A DNA stretch of 64,000 nucleotides from Microbacterium luticocti DSM 19459 (GCF_000422405.1 NZ_AULS01000007.1:62001-126000), one strand, 5' to 3'. Shown: positions 42,812-52,035, counted from the first letter of the stretch. Translations and numbers: made by a program. The notes: generated by a model not told the origin, from the letters alone.

Positions 42812-44709
42812 TCCAGCGCCAACGGGGCGATGCCGTCGGGGGCGAACCCGAACACCGCGCCCAGGAACGCCAGTTCCTTCTCGAGCACGTCGGCGACGGT
42901 GTCGGGTCGGCGGAACCCGTGCGATTCGCCCGGGTACATCACCAGGGCGTGCGGGATGCCGCGGGCCGCCAGTGCCGCCCGGATGGCCTCGGCCTGTGCG
43001 GGCGGGACGACCGGGTCGTCCTCACCCTGCAGCAGCAGCACCGGCACCCGGAACCGCTCCGGCCGCGACAGCGGCGACCGCCGGCGGTACAGCTGCTCAG
43101 CTTGCGGCAGCGGGCCGATCAACCCGTCCAGGTAGCGCGACTCGAAATCGTGCGTGTCTTCGGCCAGCGCCCGCGCGTCGCCGACACCGTAGCGTGAGAT
43201 GCCGGCCGCGAACACGTCCGTGTCGGTCAGCGCGGCCAGCACGGTCCACCCGCCGGCCGATCCGCCCTCGATCGCCAGGCGGCCCGCATCCGCCCGCCCG
43301 GCCGCGGCGAGCCCCGTCGCGGCGGCGGCCACGTCGGCCACGTCGACGACGCCCCACTGCCCGCGCAGCCGCTCACGGTAGGCGCGGCCGTAGCCGGTCG
43401 ACCCGCCGTAGTTCACGTCGAGCACCCCGATGCCGCGGCTGGTGAAGAACGCGATCTTGGCGGATGCCGCGGGCGCGGTGTGCGAGGTCGGCCCGCCGTG
43501 CACGAACACGAGGTACGGGGGCTTGTCTGCCTCGGGACCGGTGATCCCGGGGGCGGTCGGAGGGTAGTCGAACGCGTGCACCGGGCCGTGCGGGCCGTCG
43601 AAGGTCACCGCCCGCGGCTGCGGCGTCCACGCCGCATCCCACCCCAGCGGGCCGCCGGCCACGCGCTCGGCGTGTGCCGGGTCGTCGGCATCCACCAGCC
43701 ACACCGAGGCGGCGCTGTGCATCCCGGAGCCGGTGATCAGCACCCGGCTGCCGCGCACGTCGGCGACCGACGCGTTCGCGGTCACGTCGACGCCCAGGGC
43801 GGATGTCACGCCGGTGGCCTCGTCCACGACCACCAGTTCGTCGCCGCCGTTGGTGCGCACCGCGACGATCCGGCCGTCGGCCAGCACCCGATACCACCGG
43901 GTGCCGAGCACCCAGACCGCGCCGCCGGTGTCGGCGTCCGCCGGCGCCACCGGATGCGTGGGAAGGTCGGCCGACACCGTGACCCGCCACAGGTTCCAGC
44001 GCCCGGTCACATCGTCGGCGTACAGCAGGGCGTCCGGGTCGACCCACGTCGGCTGCACCGGCGCGCTCGCACCGCCGGCGACCGTGGCCGCGTCGACGAC
44101 CCCGTCCGGGCCGATCCGCCCCACCCGCAGCCGGGCGCGGTCCCAGGGCATGTCGGGGTGGTCCCACCCGATCCACGCCAGCCGGGTGCCGTCCGGTGAC
44201 AGCGCGGGGTGCGCGACGAAGTCGCTGCCGCCGGCCAGGTGCACCACGGCGGGCCGGTGGCCGGGGACGATCTCGACGATGTCGTGTCGCACCGCCCGTT
44301 CCGCGGCGTGCGTCTCGCGCACCGCCAGCAGCCGGCCGTGCTGCCAGTCCAGCCCGCCGAACCGCTCGCCGCGGTCGGGCTCGGTCAGCGGGCGCGGTGC
44401 ACCGCCGGGCGAGAACTCCCACACCCGCTGGTCGGTGCGTTCGACGAAGAACAGGCGTCCGTCCTCGGACGCGGTCCACGCCCCGCCGCCGTACTCGTGC
44501 ACGCGCGATCCGACGCTCCAGGGTGCGGGCAGCAGCGTCCCGAGCCGGCGTGAGCGCACCGTCATCCGGCCGCCCTCGGCGGGCACCGACTCGCCCCACC
44601 ACACGTCGTCGCCGACGAACCGCGCGCCGTCGATGCGCGGTGCCGACGAGGCGGCCAGCTGCGGACTGATCGGGGAGGGCCAGGTGCCGTACTCACGCGT
44701 GCGCGACAT
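42808..44709 (-). CDS. S9-family (prolyl-oligopeptidase-like) serine peptidase
   Basis: A 633-residue cytoplasmic peptidase of the dipeptidyl-peptidase IV/acylaminoacyl-peptidase group, which trims short or N-blocked peptides. Residues 1-370 form a beta-propeller-like region; the C-terminal hydrolase domain has the nucleophile in EGGSAGGWTV (about residue 474), the acid in QGEDDPVVPP (about 568) and the His in PGESHGFRRP (about 604). HGGPTSH (about 396) supplies the oxyanion hole. There is no signal peptide. The ATG at 44709 follows TACCGT by six bases. Confidence 0.9.
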   Translation of the reverse strand: MSRTREYGTWPSPISPQLAASSAPRIDGARFVGDDVWWGESVPAEGGRMTVRSRRLGTLLPAPWSVGSRVHEYGGGAWTASEDGRLFFVERTDQRVWEFSPGGAPRPLTEPDRGERFGGLDWQHGRLLAVRETHAAERAVRHDIVEIVPGHRPAVVHLAGGSDFVAHPALSPDGTRLAWIGWDHPDMPWDRARLRVGRIGPDGVVDAATVAGGASAPVQPTWVDPDALLYADDVTGRWNLWRVTVSADLPTHPVAPADADTGGAVWVLGTRWYRVLADGRIVAVRTNGGDELVVVDEATGVTSALGVDVTANASVADVRGSRVLITGSGMHSAASVWLVDADDPAHAERVAGGPLGWDAAWTPQPRAVTFDGPHGPVHAFDYPPTAPGITGPEADKPPYLVFVHGGPTSHTAPAASAKIAFFTSRGIGVLDVNYGGSTGYGRAYRERLRGQWGVVDVADVAAAATGLAAAGRADAGRLAIEGGSAGGWTVLAALTDTDVFAAGISRYGVGDARALAEDTHDFESRYLDGLIGPLPQAEQLYRRRSPLSRPERFRVPVLLLQGEDDPVVPPAQAEAIRAALAARGIPHALVMYPGESHGFRRPDTVADVLEKELAFLGAVFGFAPDGIAPLALD

Positions 44710-44715
44710 GCTCCC

Positions 44716-44721
44716 ACGGTA
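44716..44721 (-). promoter_or_regulatory. -10 element of a leaderless promoter (S9 peptidase)
   Basis: TACCGT on the minus strand, then GGGAGC and the ATG at 44709. Confidence 0.6.
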
Positions 44722-44781
44722 GCCGGTGCGACGAGCCCGGTCCGGGTGCCGGGCCGCGGCGGATGCCTCGTGCAACACTGC

Positions 44782-44796
44782 GTCACACCATGTGAC
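44782..44796. promoter_or_regulatory. Palindromic operator candidate upstream of metF
   Basis: GTCACACCATGTGAC is a perfect 6+3+6 inverted repeat covering the -35 region of the metF promoter (TAGCGT -10 at 44815). It fits a dimeric repressor or activator site. The regulator is unknown. Confidence 0.55.
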
Positions 44797-44814
44797 CCGG
44801 GCGCGGGATGCCTC

Positions 44815-44820
44815 TAGCGT
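44815..44820 (+). promoter_or_regulatory. -10 element for metF-metE
   Basis: TAGCGT, giving a leader of about 129 bases. Confidence 0.5.
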
Positions 44821-44826
44821 GGACGC

Positions 44827-44955
44827 ATCGTCGCCCGGGCGTCCCGGGCAGGAGCGACAGCCGAGCCCGGCACCCGCCCGCACCCACCGCGCGTTCGCGC
44901 GCGGCCGCGGCCGCCCGGCTGCTGTCGCACATGCCCACCGACCAGGAAGCGCCCC
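44827..44955 (+). other. Structured metF leader, candidate regulatory RNA
   Basis: It contains GCCCGGG-CGT-CCCGGGC (44833-44849) nested between GTC (44830) and GAC (44856), then CCGCGCG-TTCG-CGCGCGG (44887-44904), a perfect 7-base stem closed by a UUCG loop. No known SAM, SAH or cobalamin riboswitch core was recognised, so any ligand is speculative. Confidence 0.45.
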
Positions 44956-45933
44956 ATGACCCTCGCCGACGACCTGCGGCACGCGTCACCGACCGTGCCC
45001 TTCTCCTTCGAGGTGTACCCGCCGCGGACCGCGGCCTCGACCACCGCGTTGCACGCCACCCTCGCCCGGCTCGCCGAGGCCGGGCCGCGGTTCATCTCGG
45101 TCACCTACGGCGCCGGCGGATCCAGTGGTGGCCGCTCGCTCGAGGTGCTGCGGCACCTGCGGGCGCACACCGGCGTCGAACCGCTGGCGCACTTGACCTG
45201 CGTGGGCAACACCTACGCGGGTGCGGCGGCGCTGATCCGCGAGTTCCTGGATGCCGGCATCCGGAGCTTTCTCGCTCTGCGGGGTGACCCGCCGGCCGGC
45301 GCCCGCGAGGGCGACCCGTTCCTCGGCGACCTCGAGAGCGCCGCGCAGCTGGTGCAGCTGATCGACCGGGTGCAGGCCGAACGCGCGGCGTACGCCGAAG
45401 CCGGGATCCGCGGGCTTCCGGGCGCGGCGCGGGTGGTGCCCGGGCAGCGGGTCGAGATCGCGGTCGCGGCGTTCCCGCACGGCCACCCGCGCTCGCGCCA
45501 TCCCCGCCAGCACATCGATGCGCTGCTGGCCAAGCAGGCCGCCGGCGCCACCTTCGCGATCACGCAGCTGTTTTTCCACGCCGACGACTATCTGGCCTTC
45601 GTCGACCGGTGTCGGGCTGCCGGGGTGCGCATCCCGATCCTGCCGGGCATCATGCCGGTGACCTCGCCCGCCCGCCTCGCGCGGGTGCTGCAGCTGACCG
45701 GGCACGAGGTGCCCGCCGAGCTGTCCATCGCCCTGCAGATCGAACCCGACCCGCACCGGCAGCGTGCGATCGGCGTCGAGTACGCGGCACGCCTGGCCGC
45801 CGAGGTGGTCGCCGGCGGCGCCCCCGGTGTGCACCTGTACGCGTTCAACAGCCACGAGACCGTCCTCGCCGTGCTGCGCGAGGCCGGGATCCCCACCGCC
45901 ATCCGGAACACCCAGAAGGAGACAACACGATGA
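44956..45933 (+). CDS. metF: Methylenetetrahydrofolate reductase
   Basis: Makes 5-methyl-tetrahydrofolate, the methyl donor for methionine synthase; 325 residues in a FAD-binding TIM barrel. Landmarks are FSFEVYPPRT (about residue 16), FISVTYGAGGSS (about 46), LTCVGNTYA (about 79), LALRGDPP (about 110) and ITQLFFHADDYLAFV (about 200). It overlaps metE (ATGA), so both enzymes of the methylation step are made together from a promoter with a palindromic operator candidate. Confidence 0.94.
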   Translation: MTLADDLRHASPTVPFSFEVYPPRTAASTTALHATLARLAEAGPRFISVTYGAGGSSGGRSLEVLRHLRAHTGVEPLAHLTCVGNTYAGAAALIREFLDAGIRSFLALRGDPPAGAREGDPFLGDLESAAQLVQLIDRVQAERAAYAEAGIRGLPGAARVVPGQRVEIAVAAFPHGHPRSRHPRQHIDALLAKQAAGATFAITQLFFHADDYLAFVDRCRAAGVRIPILPGIMPVTSPARLARVLQLTGHEVPAELSIALQIEPDPHRQRAIGVEYAARLAAEVVAGGAPGVHLYAFNSHETVLAVLREAGIPTAIRNTQKETTR

Positions 45934-48257
45934 CCGCATTCCCCGCCGGGACCATCCTCGGCTACCCCCGCATCGGCCGCCGCCGTGAGCTCAAGCGCGC
46001 CGTCGAAGCGTACTGGGCGGGCCGGCTCGACCAGGCCGGGCTCGAGCGGGCCGCCGAAGACCTGCGCCGCGCCACCCGTGAGCGGCTCGTCGAGATCGGA
46101 CTCGGCCGTGACGACTCGTCCATCCCCGAGACCTTCTCGTACTACGACCAGGTGCTCGATGCCGCACTGGCCGTCGGCGCCCTGCCCGAGCGGTTCGCCG
46201 ACCTGCGCGAGGCGGACGGTTCGATCGGCCTGCGCGCCCTGTTCGCCGCCGCCCGCGGTGACAGCGAGCATGCGCCGCTGGAGATGACGAAGTGGTTCGA
46301 CACGAACTACCACTACCTCGTGCCCGAGATCGGGCCCGACACCGCGTTCGCCCCGTCGGGCGAACGGCTCGTCGCCCTGTTCGCCGAGGCGCGCGCGGAC
46401 GGCGTCACCACCCGACCGGTGCTGGTCGGACCGGTCACCCTGCTGGCCCTGGCCAAACCCGCCGACGGCGCCCCGGCGGGGTTCTCGCCCCTGTCGCGGT
46501 TGGACGACGTGCTGCCGGTGTACGCCGCCCTGCTCGCGCAGCTGCGCGAGGCCGGTGCCGAATGGGTGCAGCTGGACGAACCGGCCCTGGTGAGCGAGAC
46601 GCTCGACGCCGACCCGGCCGAGCTGGCCGCTGCCGCAGCGCACGCGTACGCCGTGCTCGGCGCCGCGGCCAAGCGCCCGCGCATCGTCGTCGCCGCCGGA
46701 TACGCGCAACTGAGCGCCGACAGCTGGCGGGCCCTGGCTGCCGCACCGATCGAGGCCATCGCGATCGACGTGACCCGTGGCGGCGTGCCCGAGGCGGTGC
46801 CCGGCCTGGCGTCCAAGACGGTCGTGGCCGGTGTCGTCGAGGGCCGCAACATCTGGCGTGGCGACCTGGAACGGGCGTGGACGGTGTTGCAGCAGGTCGA
46901 CGCGCTGGGGGCGGCATCCGTCGCGGTCGGCACCTCCACGTCGCTGCAGCACGTGCCCCACGACGTCGCCGACGAGCCCGACCTCGACCCGCGGCTGAGC
47001 TCGTGGCTCGCTTTCGCCGACCAGAAGGTCGGCCAGGTTGCCACGCTCGCCCGCGGCCGCACCGCCGGCCGCGAGCAGATCGAGGCCGACCTCGCCGCCG
47101 CGAGCGCCGCGCTCGCCGACCGCGCCGCCGCCGTGGGGGTGCACGACGGCGCCGTCCGGGTGCGGGCGGCCGCACTGACCGATGACGACGTCGCCCGTGC
47201 GCCCCGCGTTCAGCGCGACGCCGCGCAGTCCTCGCTCGGGCTGCCGCTGCTGCCGACCACGACGATCGGCTCGTTCCCGCAGACCGGCGACATCCGTCGC
47301 GCCCGCGCCGCACACGAGCGCGGTGAGCTGTCGACGGCCGAGTATGAAGACGTGCTGCGACGCGAGATCACCTCGGTGATCGGCCTGCAGGAGGAGCTCG
47401 GTCTCGACGTGCTGGTGCACGGTGAGCCCGAGCGCAACGACATGGTGCAGTACTTCGCCGAGAACCTGGACGGGTTCGCGGTGACCCGTAACGGCTGGGT
47501 GCAGTCGTACGGCACCCGCGCCACGCGGCCGTCGATCCTGTGGGGAGACGTGTCGCGCCCGGCGCCGATCACGGTGCGCTGGTCGCAGTTCGCTCAGTCG
47601 CTCAGCGACAAGCCGGTCAAGGGGATGCTCACCGGCCCGGTCACGATCCTGGCGTGGTCGTTCGTGCGCGACGACCAGCCGCTGGCGGCGACCGCCGATC
47701 AGGTGGCGCTGGCGCTGCGCGACGAGATCGCCGACCTGCAGGACGCGGGCATCCGCATCATCCAGGTCGACGAGCCCGCGCTGCGCGAGCTGCTGCCGCT
47801 GAAGAAGGCCGACCAGCCGGCCTACCTGGACTGGTCGGTGCGGTCGTTCCGGCTGGCGACGGCGGGGGCGGATGCCGCCACCCAGGTGCACACGCACCTG
47901 TGCTATTCGGAGTTCGGTGTGGTCATCGACGCGATCGCCGCCCTGGACGCCGACGTCACCTCGATCGAGGCCGCGCGCAGTCGGGGTGAGGTGATCGGCG
48001 ACATCGCGGCATCCGGGTTCGCCGCGGGGATCGGGCCCGGGGTGTACGACATCCACTCGCCCCGTGTGCCGGCCGTCGATGAGATCGTCGAGTTGCTGGA
48101 GCGGGCCGTCGCCGAGCTGCCGCTGCAGCGGGTGTGGGTGAACCCGGACTGCGGTCTGAAGACCCGTGCGTACCCCGAGACCGTCGCGGCCCTGACGAAC
48201 CTCGTGGCCGCCGCCGAGCGCGTGCGCGCAGGCGTACCGGAGCGGCAACCGGCCTGA
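45930..48257 (+). CDS. metE: Cobalamin-independent methionine synthase
   Basis: Transfers a methyl group from methyl-tetrahydrofolate polyglutamate to homocysteine without B12; 775 residues forming two barrels. The N-terminal half starts with LGYPRIGRRRELKRAVEAYW. The zinc ligands lie in the C-terminal half: VHTHLCYSEF (His and Cys, about residues 653-662) and NPDCGLKTR (Cys, about 738). TIGSFPQTGDIRRAR marks the second barrel. It is coupled to metF and followed by a terminator at 48272. Confidence 0.96.
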   Translation: MTAFPAGTILGYPRIGRRRELKRAVEAYWAGRLDQAGLERAAEDLRRATRERLVEIGLGRDDSSIPETFSYYDQVLDAALAVGALPERFADLREADGSIGLRALFAAARGDSEHAPLEMTKWFDTNYHYLVPEIGPDTAFAPSGERLVALFAEARADGVTTRPVLVGPVTLLALAKPADGAPAGFSPLSRLDDVLPVYAALLAQLREAGAEWVQLDEPALVSETLDADPAELAAAAAHAYAVLGAAAKRPRIVVAAGYAQLSADSWRALAAAPIEAIAIDVTRGGVPEAVPGLASKTVVAGVVEGRNIWRGDLERAWTVLQQVDALGAASVAVGTSTSLQHVPHDVADEPDLDPRLSSWLAFADQKVGQVATLARGRTAGREQIEADLAAASAALADRAAAVGVHDGAVRVRAAALTDDDVARAPRVQRDAAQSSLGLPLLPTTTIGSFPQTGDIRRARAAHERGELSTAEYEDVLRREITSVIGLQEELGLDVLVHGEPERNDMVQYFAENLDGFAVTRNGWVQSYGTRATRPSILWGDVSRPAPITVRWSQFAQSLSDKPVKGMLTGPVTILAWSFVRDDQPLAATADQVALALRDEIADLQDAGIRIIQVDEPALRELLPLKKADQPAYLDWSVRSFRLATAGADAATQVHTHLCYSEFGVVIDAIAALDADVTSIEAARSRGEVIGDIAASGFAAGIGPGVYDIHSPRVPAVDEIVELLERAVAELPLQRVWVNPDCGLKTRAYPETVAALTNLVAAAERVRAGVPERQPA

Positions 48258-48271
48258 GCGCAGGCCGTCCC

Positions 48272-48301
48272 GGGGGTCATCGGCGGTCGCCGGTGGCCCC
48301 C
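48272..48301 (+). terminator. Terminator hairpin after metE
   Basis: A 13-base stem (48272-48284 with 48289-48301, two T-G pairs), loop GGTC. It also faces the end of lexA on the other strand. Confidence 0.75.
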
Positions 48302-48350
48302 GTCGTCGCGCCCGGAAGAGCCACGTCCCGGCAGAACGGGAGGCTGCGCA

Positions 48351-49055
48351 TCAGACCGCGCGCAACACCGCCACGACCTTGCCGAGAACGCTGGCGTCAT
48401 CGCCCAGGATCGGCTCGAACGCCGAGTTGCGCGGCAGCAGCCAGGTGTGGCCGTCGCGCTGACGGAACGTCTTGACCGTCGCTTCGCCGTCGAGCATCGC
48501 CGCCACGATGTCGCCGTTGTCGGCCGTGGACTGTGCGCGTACCACCACCCAGTCGCCGTCGCAGATGGCCGCGTCGATCATCGACTCGCCCTGCACCTTC
48601 AGCATGAACAGCTCGCCCTTGCCGACCAGCTGCCGCGGCAGCGGGAAGATCTCCTCGACCTGCTGCTCCGCGGTGATCGGCACCCCGGCGGCGATGTGGC
48701 CGACCAACGGCACCAGGGCGGCGTCGCCGACGGCCGGCCCGGAATCGGCCGGGTTGTCGGTCGAGGCCGCGCCCGGCAGGTCGATCAGCACCTCCATCGC
48801 GCGGGTCTTGCCGGCGTCGCGGCGCAGGTAGCCGCTCAGCTCGAGCTGGTTGAGCTGGTGGGTGACGCTCGACAGCGACTTCAGCCCCACCGCATCGCCG
48901 ATCTCGCGCATGCTGGGCGGGTACCCGTAGCGGGCGATCGAGCGCTGGATGACCTCGAGGATGGCCATCTGCTTCTCGCTCAGGCTCTTGCGCCGCCGCG
49001 TCTGCCGGCGCGGCTTCGCGCCCGCCGGCGCGGTGTCGTTCGCAGTGTCGCTCAT
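48351..49055 (-). CDS. lexA: LexA repressor
   Basis: The SOS repressor, 234 residues. The N-terminal winged helix-turn-helix ([21 protein letters not shown] region, about residues 42-75) binds SOS boxes. The C-terminal S24 peptidase domain has the Ala-Gly cleavage site in HIAAGVP (about 115), the Ser in VQGESMID (about 152) and the Lys in EATVKTF (about 189). RecA filaments trigger self-cleavage. The ATG at 49055 is the usual start; an in-frame ATG at 49124, four bases after TACCGT, would add 23 residues. It is divergent from the LysM gene with a shared SOS box. Confidence 0.96.
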   Translation of the reverse strand: MSDTANDTAPAGAKPRRQTRRRKSLSEKQMAILEVIQRSIARYGYPPSMREIGDAVGLKSLSSVTHQLNQLELSGYLRRDAGKTRAMEVLIDLPGAASTDNPADSGPAVGDAALVPLVGHIAAGVPITAEQQVEEIFPLPRQLVGKGELFMLKVQGESMIDAAICDGDWVVVRAQSTADNGDIVAAMLDGEATVKTFRQRDGHTWLLPRNSAFEPILGDDASVLGKVVAVLRAV

Positions 49056-49206
49056 GTCAGCTCCCGTCGTGCCGCATCTCGCAGCGTCTTCGAATGTCGG
49101 AGGTCGGTGATGGGGTGTCCTCATCGAAACGGTATCCGTTCCCGAAGCGGATCGCAGGCACCGCGTAGGCGTGTCGTCTTCGATCCGATGCGGGAGAAGA
49201 TCCCAC

Positions 49207-49235
49207 TTGACATCATACAGAATCGAAACTAGATT
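49207..49235 (+). promoter_or_regulatory. Strong promoter for the LysM gene
   Basis: TTGACA (49207-49212) and TAGATT (49230-49235) with a 17-base spacer, the best -35/-10 pair in the window. The SOS box overlaps the -10. Minus-strand TATGAT (49217-49212) could be a lexA -10 element in the same region. Confidence 0.8.
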
Positions 49236-49238
49236 CGG
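49223..49238. promoter_or_regulatory. LexA SOS box between lexA and the LysM gene
   Basis: TCGAAACTAGATTCGG matches the TCGAAC-N4-GTTCGA consensus at 9 of 12 fixed positions. It can repress the LysM gene directly and lexA by autoregulation. Confidence 0.75.
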
Positions 49239-49246
49239 AAGAGAGA

Positions 49247-49285
49247 TTCGGGTCCGGATGCTCCCGGCCGAGTATCCGGCCCGAA
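49247..49285 (+). other. Hairpin in the LysM gene leader
   Basis: TTCGGGTCCGGAT (49247-49259) pairs with ATCCGGCCCGAA (49274-49285) except for one bulged T. It begins a few bases after the predicted transcript start and may protect the 5' end of this mRNA. Confidence 0.6.
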
Positions 49286-49310
49286 CCTCTCACCGTCATC
49301 AGGAGGAGCA

Positions 49311-49667
49311 ATGAGCACCATCTCTGCGACATCGGCCCCCGTCACGACCCGGCTGCGCATCACCGCCCGCGGGCGGCGGGTGCTCGCTGCGCTGGTCGCG
49401 CTGCCTGTGGCCGCGGCCCTGGGCTGGGCGGCACTGGGCGGCGGATCCGCGCTCGCCTCGCGCGACGCGGGGGCCCCGGCCGGAACGTTCGCCACGATCA
49501 CGGTGAGCGCCGGCGACTCGCTGTGGTCGATCGCCCGGCAGGTCGCCCCTGCGGCCGACCCCCGCGATGTCGTCGACGCGATCATGCGGCTGAACGCGCT
49601 TCAGACCGCGGTGGTCAGCCCCGGTGAGCGGCTCGCCCTCCCCGCCGAGTACGCGCCCGCGCACTGA
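49311..49667 (+). CDS. LysM-domain protein, likely SOS-induced division inhibitor or wall hydrolase
   Basis: A 118-residue protein with one membrane helix (about residues 26-48) and an external LysM domain (about 60-112: ITVSAGDSLWSIARQV...VSPGERLALP) that should bind peptidoglycan. It is divergent from lexA with an SOS box over its promoter, the same arrangement as yneA in Bacillus, divS in Corynebacterium and Rv2719c/chiZ in Mycobacterium, which halt septation or trim the wall after DNA damage. Length and layout fit that group; catalytic activity cannot be inferred. AGGAGGAG is an excellent ribosome binding site. Confidence 0.85.
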   Translation: MSTISATSAPVTTRLRITARGRRVLAALVALPVAAALGWAALGGGSALASRDAGAPAGTFATITVSAGDSLWSIARQVAPAADPRDVVDAIMRLNALQTAVVSPGERLALPAEYAPAH

Positions 49668-49684
49668 GCCACGGTGGGCCGCTC

Positions 49685-49690
49685 TACGAT
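49685..49690 (+). promoter_or_regulatory. -10 element of a leaderless promoter (hisC)
   Basis: TACGAT, then seven bases and the GTG at 49698. Confidence 0.6.
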
Positions 49691-49697
49691 GGGAGGG

Positions 49698-50783
49698 GTG
49701 AGCCCCCGCCTCGAAGACCTGCCCCTCCGTGACGATCTGCGCGGGATGACCCCGTACGGCGCGCCGCAGGCACCGCTGCCGGTCGCGCTGAACGTCAACG
49801 AGAACACCCACCCGGTGCCCGAAGCGGTCGCCGATGACATCCTCGACGCCGTGGCGCAGGCCCTGCACGAGGTGAACCGCTACCCCGACCGCGAGTTCAC
49901 CCACCTGCGCGAGGGCTTCGCCGACTATCTCGGGCACGGTCTGTCCCGCGAGCAGATCTGGGCCGGCAACGGCTCGAACGAGGTGCTGCAGCACCTGCTG
50001 CAGGCGTTCGCCGGCCCCGGCCGCACCGTCTTCGGCTTCGGTCCCACCTACTCGATGTACCCGCTGCTGGCCCGCGGCACCGGGGCCGGGTGGGTGGCCG
50101 GGCACCGGGCGCACGATTTCACCCTGGACGCCGACTCCGCCGCCGAACAGGTCGCGGCCGCCCGGCCCGACGTGGTCCTGCTCTGCTCCCCGAACAACCC
50201 CACCGGCACCCCGCTGCCCCTGGATATCGTCGAGGCCGTGTACGACGCTACCGACGGCATCGTCATCGTGGACGAGGCGTACTGGGAGTTCGCCCCCCGC
50301 GACGAGCGCTCCGCCCTCACCCTGCTGCCGGGCCGGGAGCGCCTCGCCGTGTCGCGCACGATGAGCAAGGCCTTCGCGTTCGCCGGTGCCCGCGTCGGGT
50401 ACCTCGCCGCCGACCCGGCGCTGGTCGACGCGCTTCGCCTGGTGCGGTTGCCGTACCACCTCAGCGCGATCACCCAGGCTGCCGCATCCGCCGCCCTGCG
50501 GCACGCCGACACCATGCTCGCCGCCGTCGACGACATCGTCGCGCAGCGGGACCGCATCTCGGCGACCCTGTCGGCGCTCGGCTACCGCCCCTACGAGTCG
50601 TGGACGAACTTCGTGCTGTTCACCGATGTCGCCGACCCCGCCGCCACCTGGCGTGCACTGTACGACCGCGGGGTGCTGATCCGAGACATCGGGCTCGCCC
50701 ACAGCCTGCGTGTCACCGCCGGCACCGAGGACGAGACCAGCGCGTTCCTGGATGCCCTCGCCTCGCTAGACTCGGCCTCATGA
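49698..50783 (+). CDS. hisC: Histidinol-phosphate aminotransferase
   Basis: A PLP-dependent class I/II aminotransferase of histidine synthesis, 361 residues. Recognised segments are [14 protein letters not shown] near the N-terminus, [14 protein letters not shown] (about residue 94), [12 protein letters not shown] (about 163-174), VDEAYWEF (about 192) and the PLP Lys in [17 protein letters not shown] (about 221). The GTG fits the leaderless pattern. It starts the run hisC-hisB-hisH-priA, with hisB overlapping by four bases. Confidence 0.94.
   Translation: MSPRLEDLPLRDDLRGMTPYGAPQAPLPVALNVNENTHPVPEAVADDILDAVAQALHEVNRYPDREFTHLREGFADYLGHGLSREQIWAGNGSNEVLQHLLQAFAGPGRTVFGFGPTYSMYPLLARGTGAGWVAGHRAHDFTLDADSAAEQVAAARPDVVLLCSPNNPTGTPLPLDIVEAVYDATDGIVIVDEAYWEFAPRDERSALTLLPGRERLAVSRTMSKAFAFAGARVGYLAADPALVDALRLVRLPYHLSAITQAAASAALRHADTMLAAVDDIVAQRDRISATLSALGYRPYESWTNFVLFTDVADPAATWRALYDRGVLIRDIGLAHSLRVTAGTEDETSAFLDALASLDSAS
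50767..50772 (+). promoter_or_regulatory. Internal -10 element before hisB
   Basis: TAGACT lies inside the last codons of hisC, seven bases before the hisB ATG, at the spacing of leaderless promoters here. It may give hisB onward a second promoter. Confidence 0.45.
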
Positions 50784-51385
50784 GCAGCCCCCGCACCGCC
50801 GCCCGCACCCGCACCACGAGCGAGTCGACGGTCGAGCTCGAGCTGAACCTCGACGGCACCGGATCCTCGCACATCGACACCTCGGTGCCGTTCTTCGACC
50901 ACATGCTCACGGCGTTCGCGAAGCACTCGCTCACCGACCTGACCGTGCGTGCCTCCGGCGACGTCGACATCGACGTGCACCACACCGTCGAAGACGTCTC
51001 GATCGTGCTCGGGCAGGCGATCCGGGAGGCACTGGGCGACAAGAGCGGTATCTCGCGTTACGGGGACGCGCTCGTGCCGCTCGACGAGGCGCTCGCCCAG
51101 GCGGTCGTCGACATCAGCGGACGCCCGTTCCTCGTGCACGAGGGGGAACCGGCCGGGTTCGAGCTGCACCTGATCGGCGGCCACTTCACCGGGTCGCTGG
51201 TGCGGCACTCGTTCGAGGCGTTGTCGTTCCACGCCGGCCTCACCACGCACGTGCGGGTGCTGTCGGGGCGCGACCCGCACCACATCGCCGAGGCTGAGTT
51301 CAAGGCGCTCGCCCGCGCGTTCCGACAGGCGAAGGCCCACGACCCGGACGTGGTCGGCATCCCGAGCACCAAGGGAGCGCTGTGA
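50780..51385 (+). CDS. hisB: Imidazoleglycerol-phosphate dehydratase
   Basis: A 201-residue monofunctional HisB. The metal-binding His motifs are [13 protein letters not shown] (about residues 38-50) and DVHHTVED (about 69-76), with the second pair in [16 protein letters not shown] and [15 protein letters not shown] (about 165-180). No histidinol-phosphatase domain is fused. It overlaps hisC and hisH by four bases on each side. Confidence 0.96.
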   Translation: MSSPRTAARTRTTSESTVELELNLDGTGSSHIDTSVPFFDHMLTAFAKHSLTDLTVRASGDVDIDVHHTVEDVSIVLGQAIREALGDKSGISRYGDALVPLDEALAQAVVDISGRPFLVHEGEPAGFELHLIGGHFTGSLVRHSFEALSFHAGLTTHVRVLSGRDPHHIAEAEFKALARAFRQAKAHDPDVVGIPSTKGAL

Positions 51386-52035
51386 CCGACCGGCCCCTGG
51401 TGGCGGTGCTCGACTACGGGTCGGGCAACGTGCACTCGGCGGTGAAGGCACTCGACGCCGCCGGCGCCGACGCCCGGCTCACCGCCGATCGCGGGCTGGT
51501 GATGGACGCCGACGGACTCGTCGTGCCCGGAGTGGGCGCCTTCTCGGCGGTGATGGCGGCACTGCGCGCCATCCGCGCCGACGAACTCATCGACCGCCGC
51601 CTCGCCGGGGGACGGGCCGTACTGGGCATCTGCGTCGGCATGCAGGTGCTGTTCGAGCGCGGACTCGAGCGCGGCGTCGACACCGAGGGGTTGGGGGAGT
51701 GGCCGGGGGCGGTCACCGAGCTGGACGCACCGGTCCTGCCGCACATGGGCTGGAACACGGTGCAGCCGGATGCCGGCAGCCGCCTGTTCGCCCGAATCGA
51801 ACGGGAACGGTTCTACTTCGTGCACTCGTACGCGGCCACCGGCTGGCACCTGCACACCGAGCCGCCGTTCCCGTCTGCGGTGCTGACCTGGTGCGCGTAC
51901 GGTGCCGTGCCGTTCCTGGCCGCCGTCGAGAACGGCCCCCTGACGGCCACACAGTTCCATCCCGAGAAATCCGGCCCCGCAGGCATCCGGTTGCTGTCCA
52001 ATTGGATCGACGGCCTGCGCGCGGCTACCCTGTGA
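51382..52035 (+). CDS. hisH: Imidazole glycerol phosphate synthase glutaminase subunit
   Basis: A class I glutamine amidotransferase of 217 residues that feeds ammonia to HisF. The nucleophile Cys is in [14 protein letters not shown] (about residue 82); the normally seen GICLGMQ has Val here. His and Glu of the triad are in FHPEKSG (about 193). YFVHSY and [16 protein letters not shown] fit the family. The GTG start overlaps hisB. Its partner HisF is not in the window. Confidence 0.95.
   Translation: MTDRPLVAVLDYGSGNVHSAVKALDAAGADARLTADRGLVMDADGLVVPGVGAFSAVMAALRAIRADELIDRRLAGGRAVLGICVGMQVLFERGLERGVDTEGLGEWPGAVTELDAPVLPHMGWNTVQPDAGSRLFARIERERFYFVHSYAATGWHLHTEPPFPSAVLTWCAYGAVPFLAAVENGPLTATQFHPEKSGPAGIRLLSNWIDGLRAATL
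52026..52031 (+). promoter_or_regulatory. Internal -10 element before priA
   Basis: TACCCT spans the last hisH codons, eight bases before the GTG at 52040. Confidence 0.42.

Noticed and set aside
44827..44955. Cobalamin riboswitch for metE
   Set aside because: No B12-box-like sequence was seen, and the leader is shorter than typical cobalamin riboswitches.
45588..48248. An 886-codon minus-strand frame opposite metE
   Set aside because: Antisense shadow of metE with the same skewed composition. No start signal or family features.
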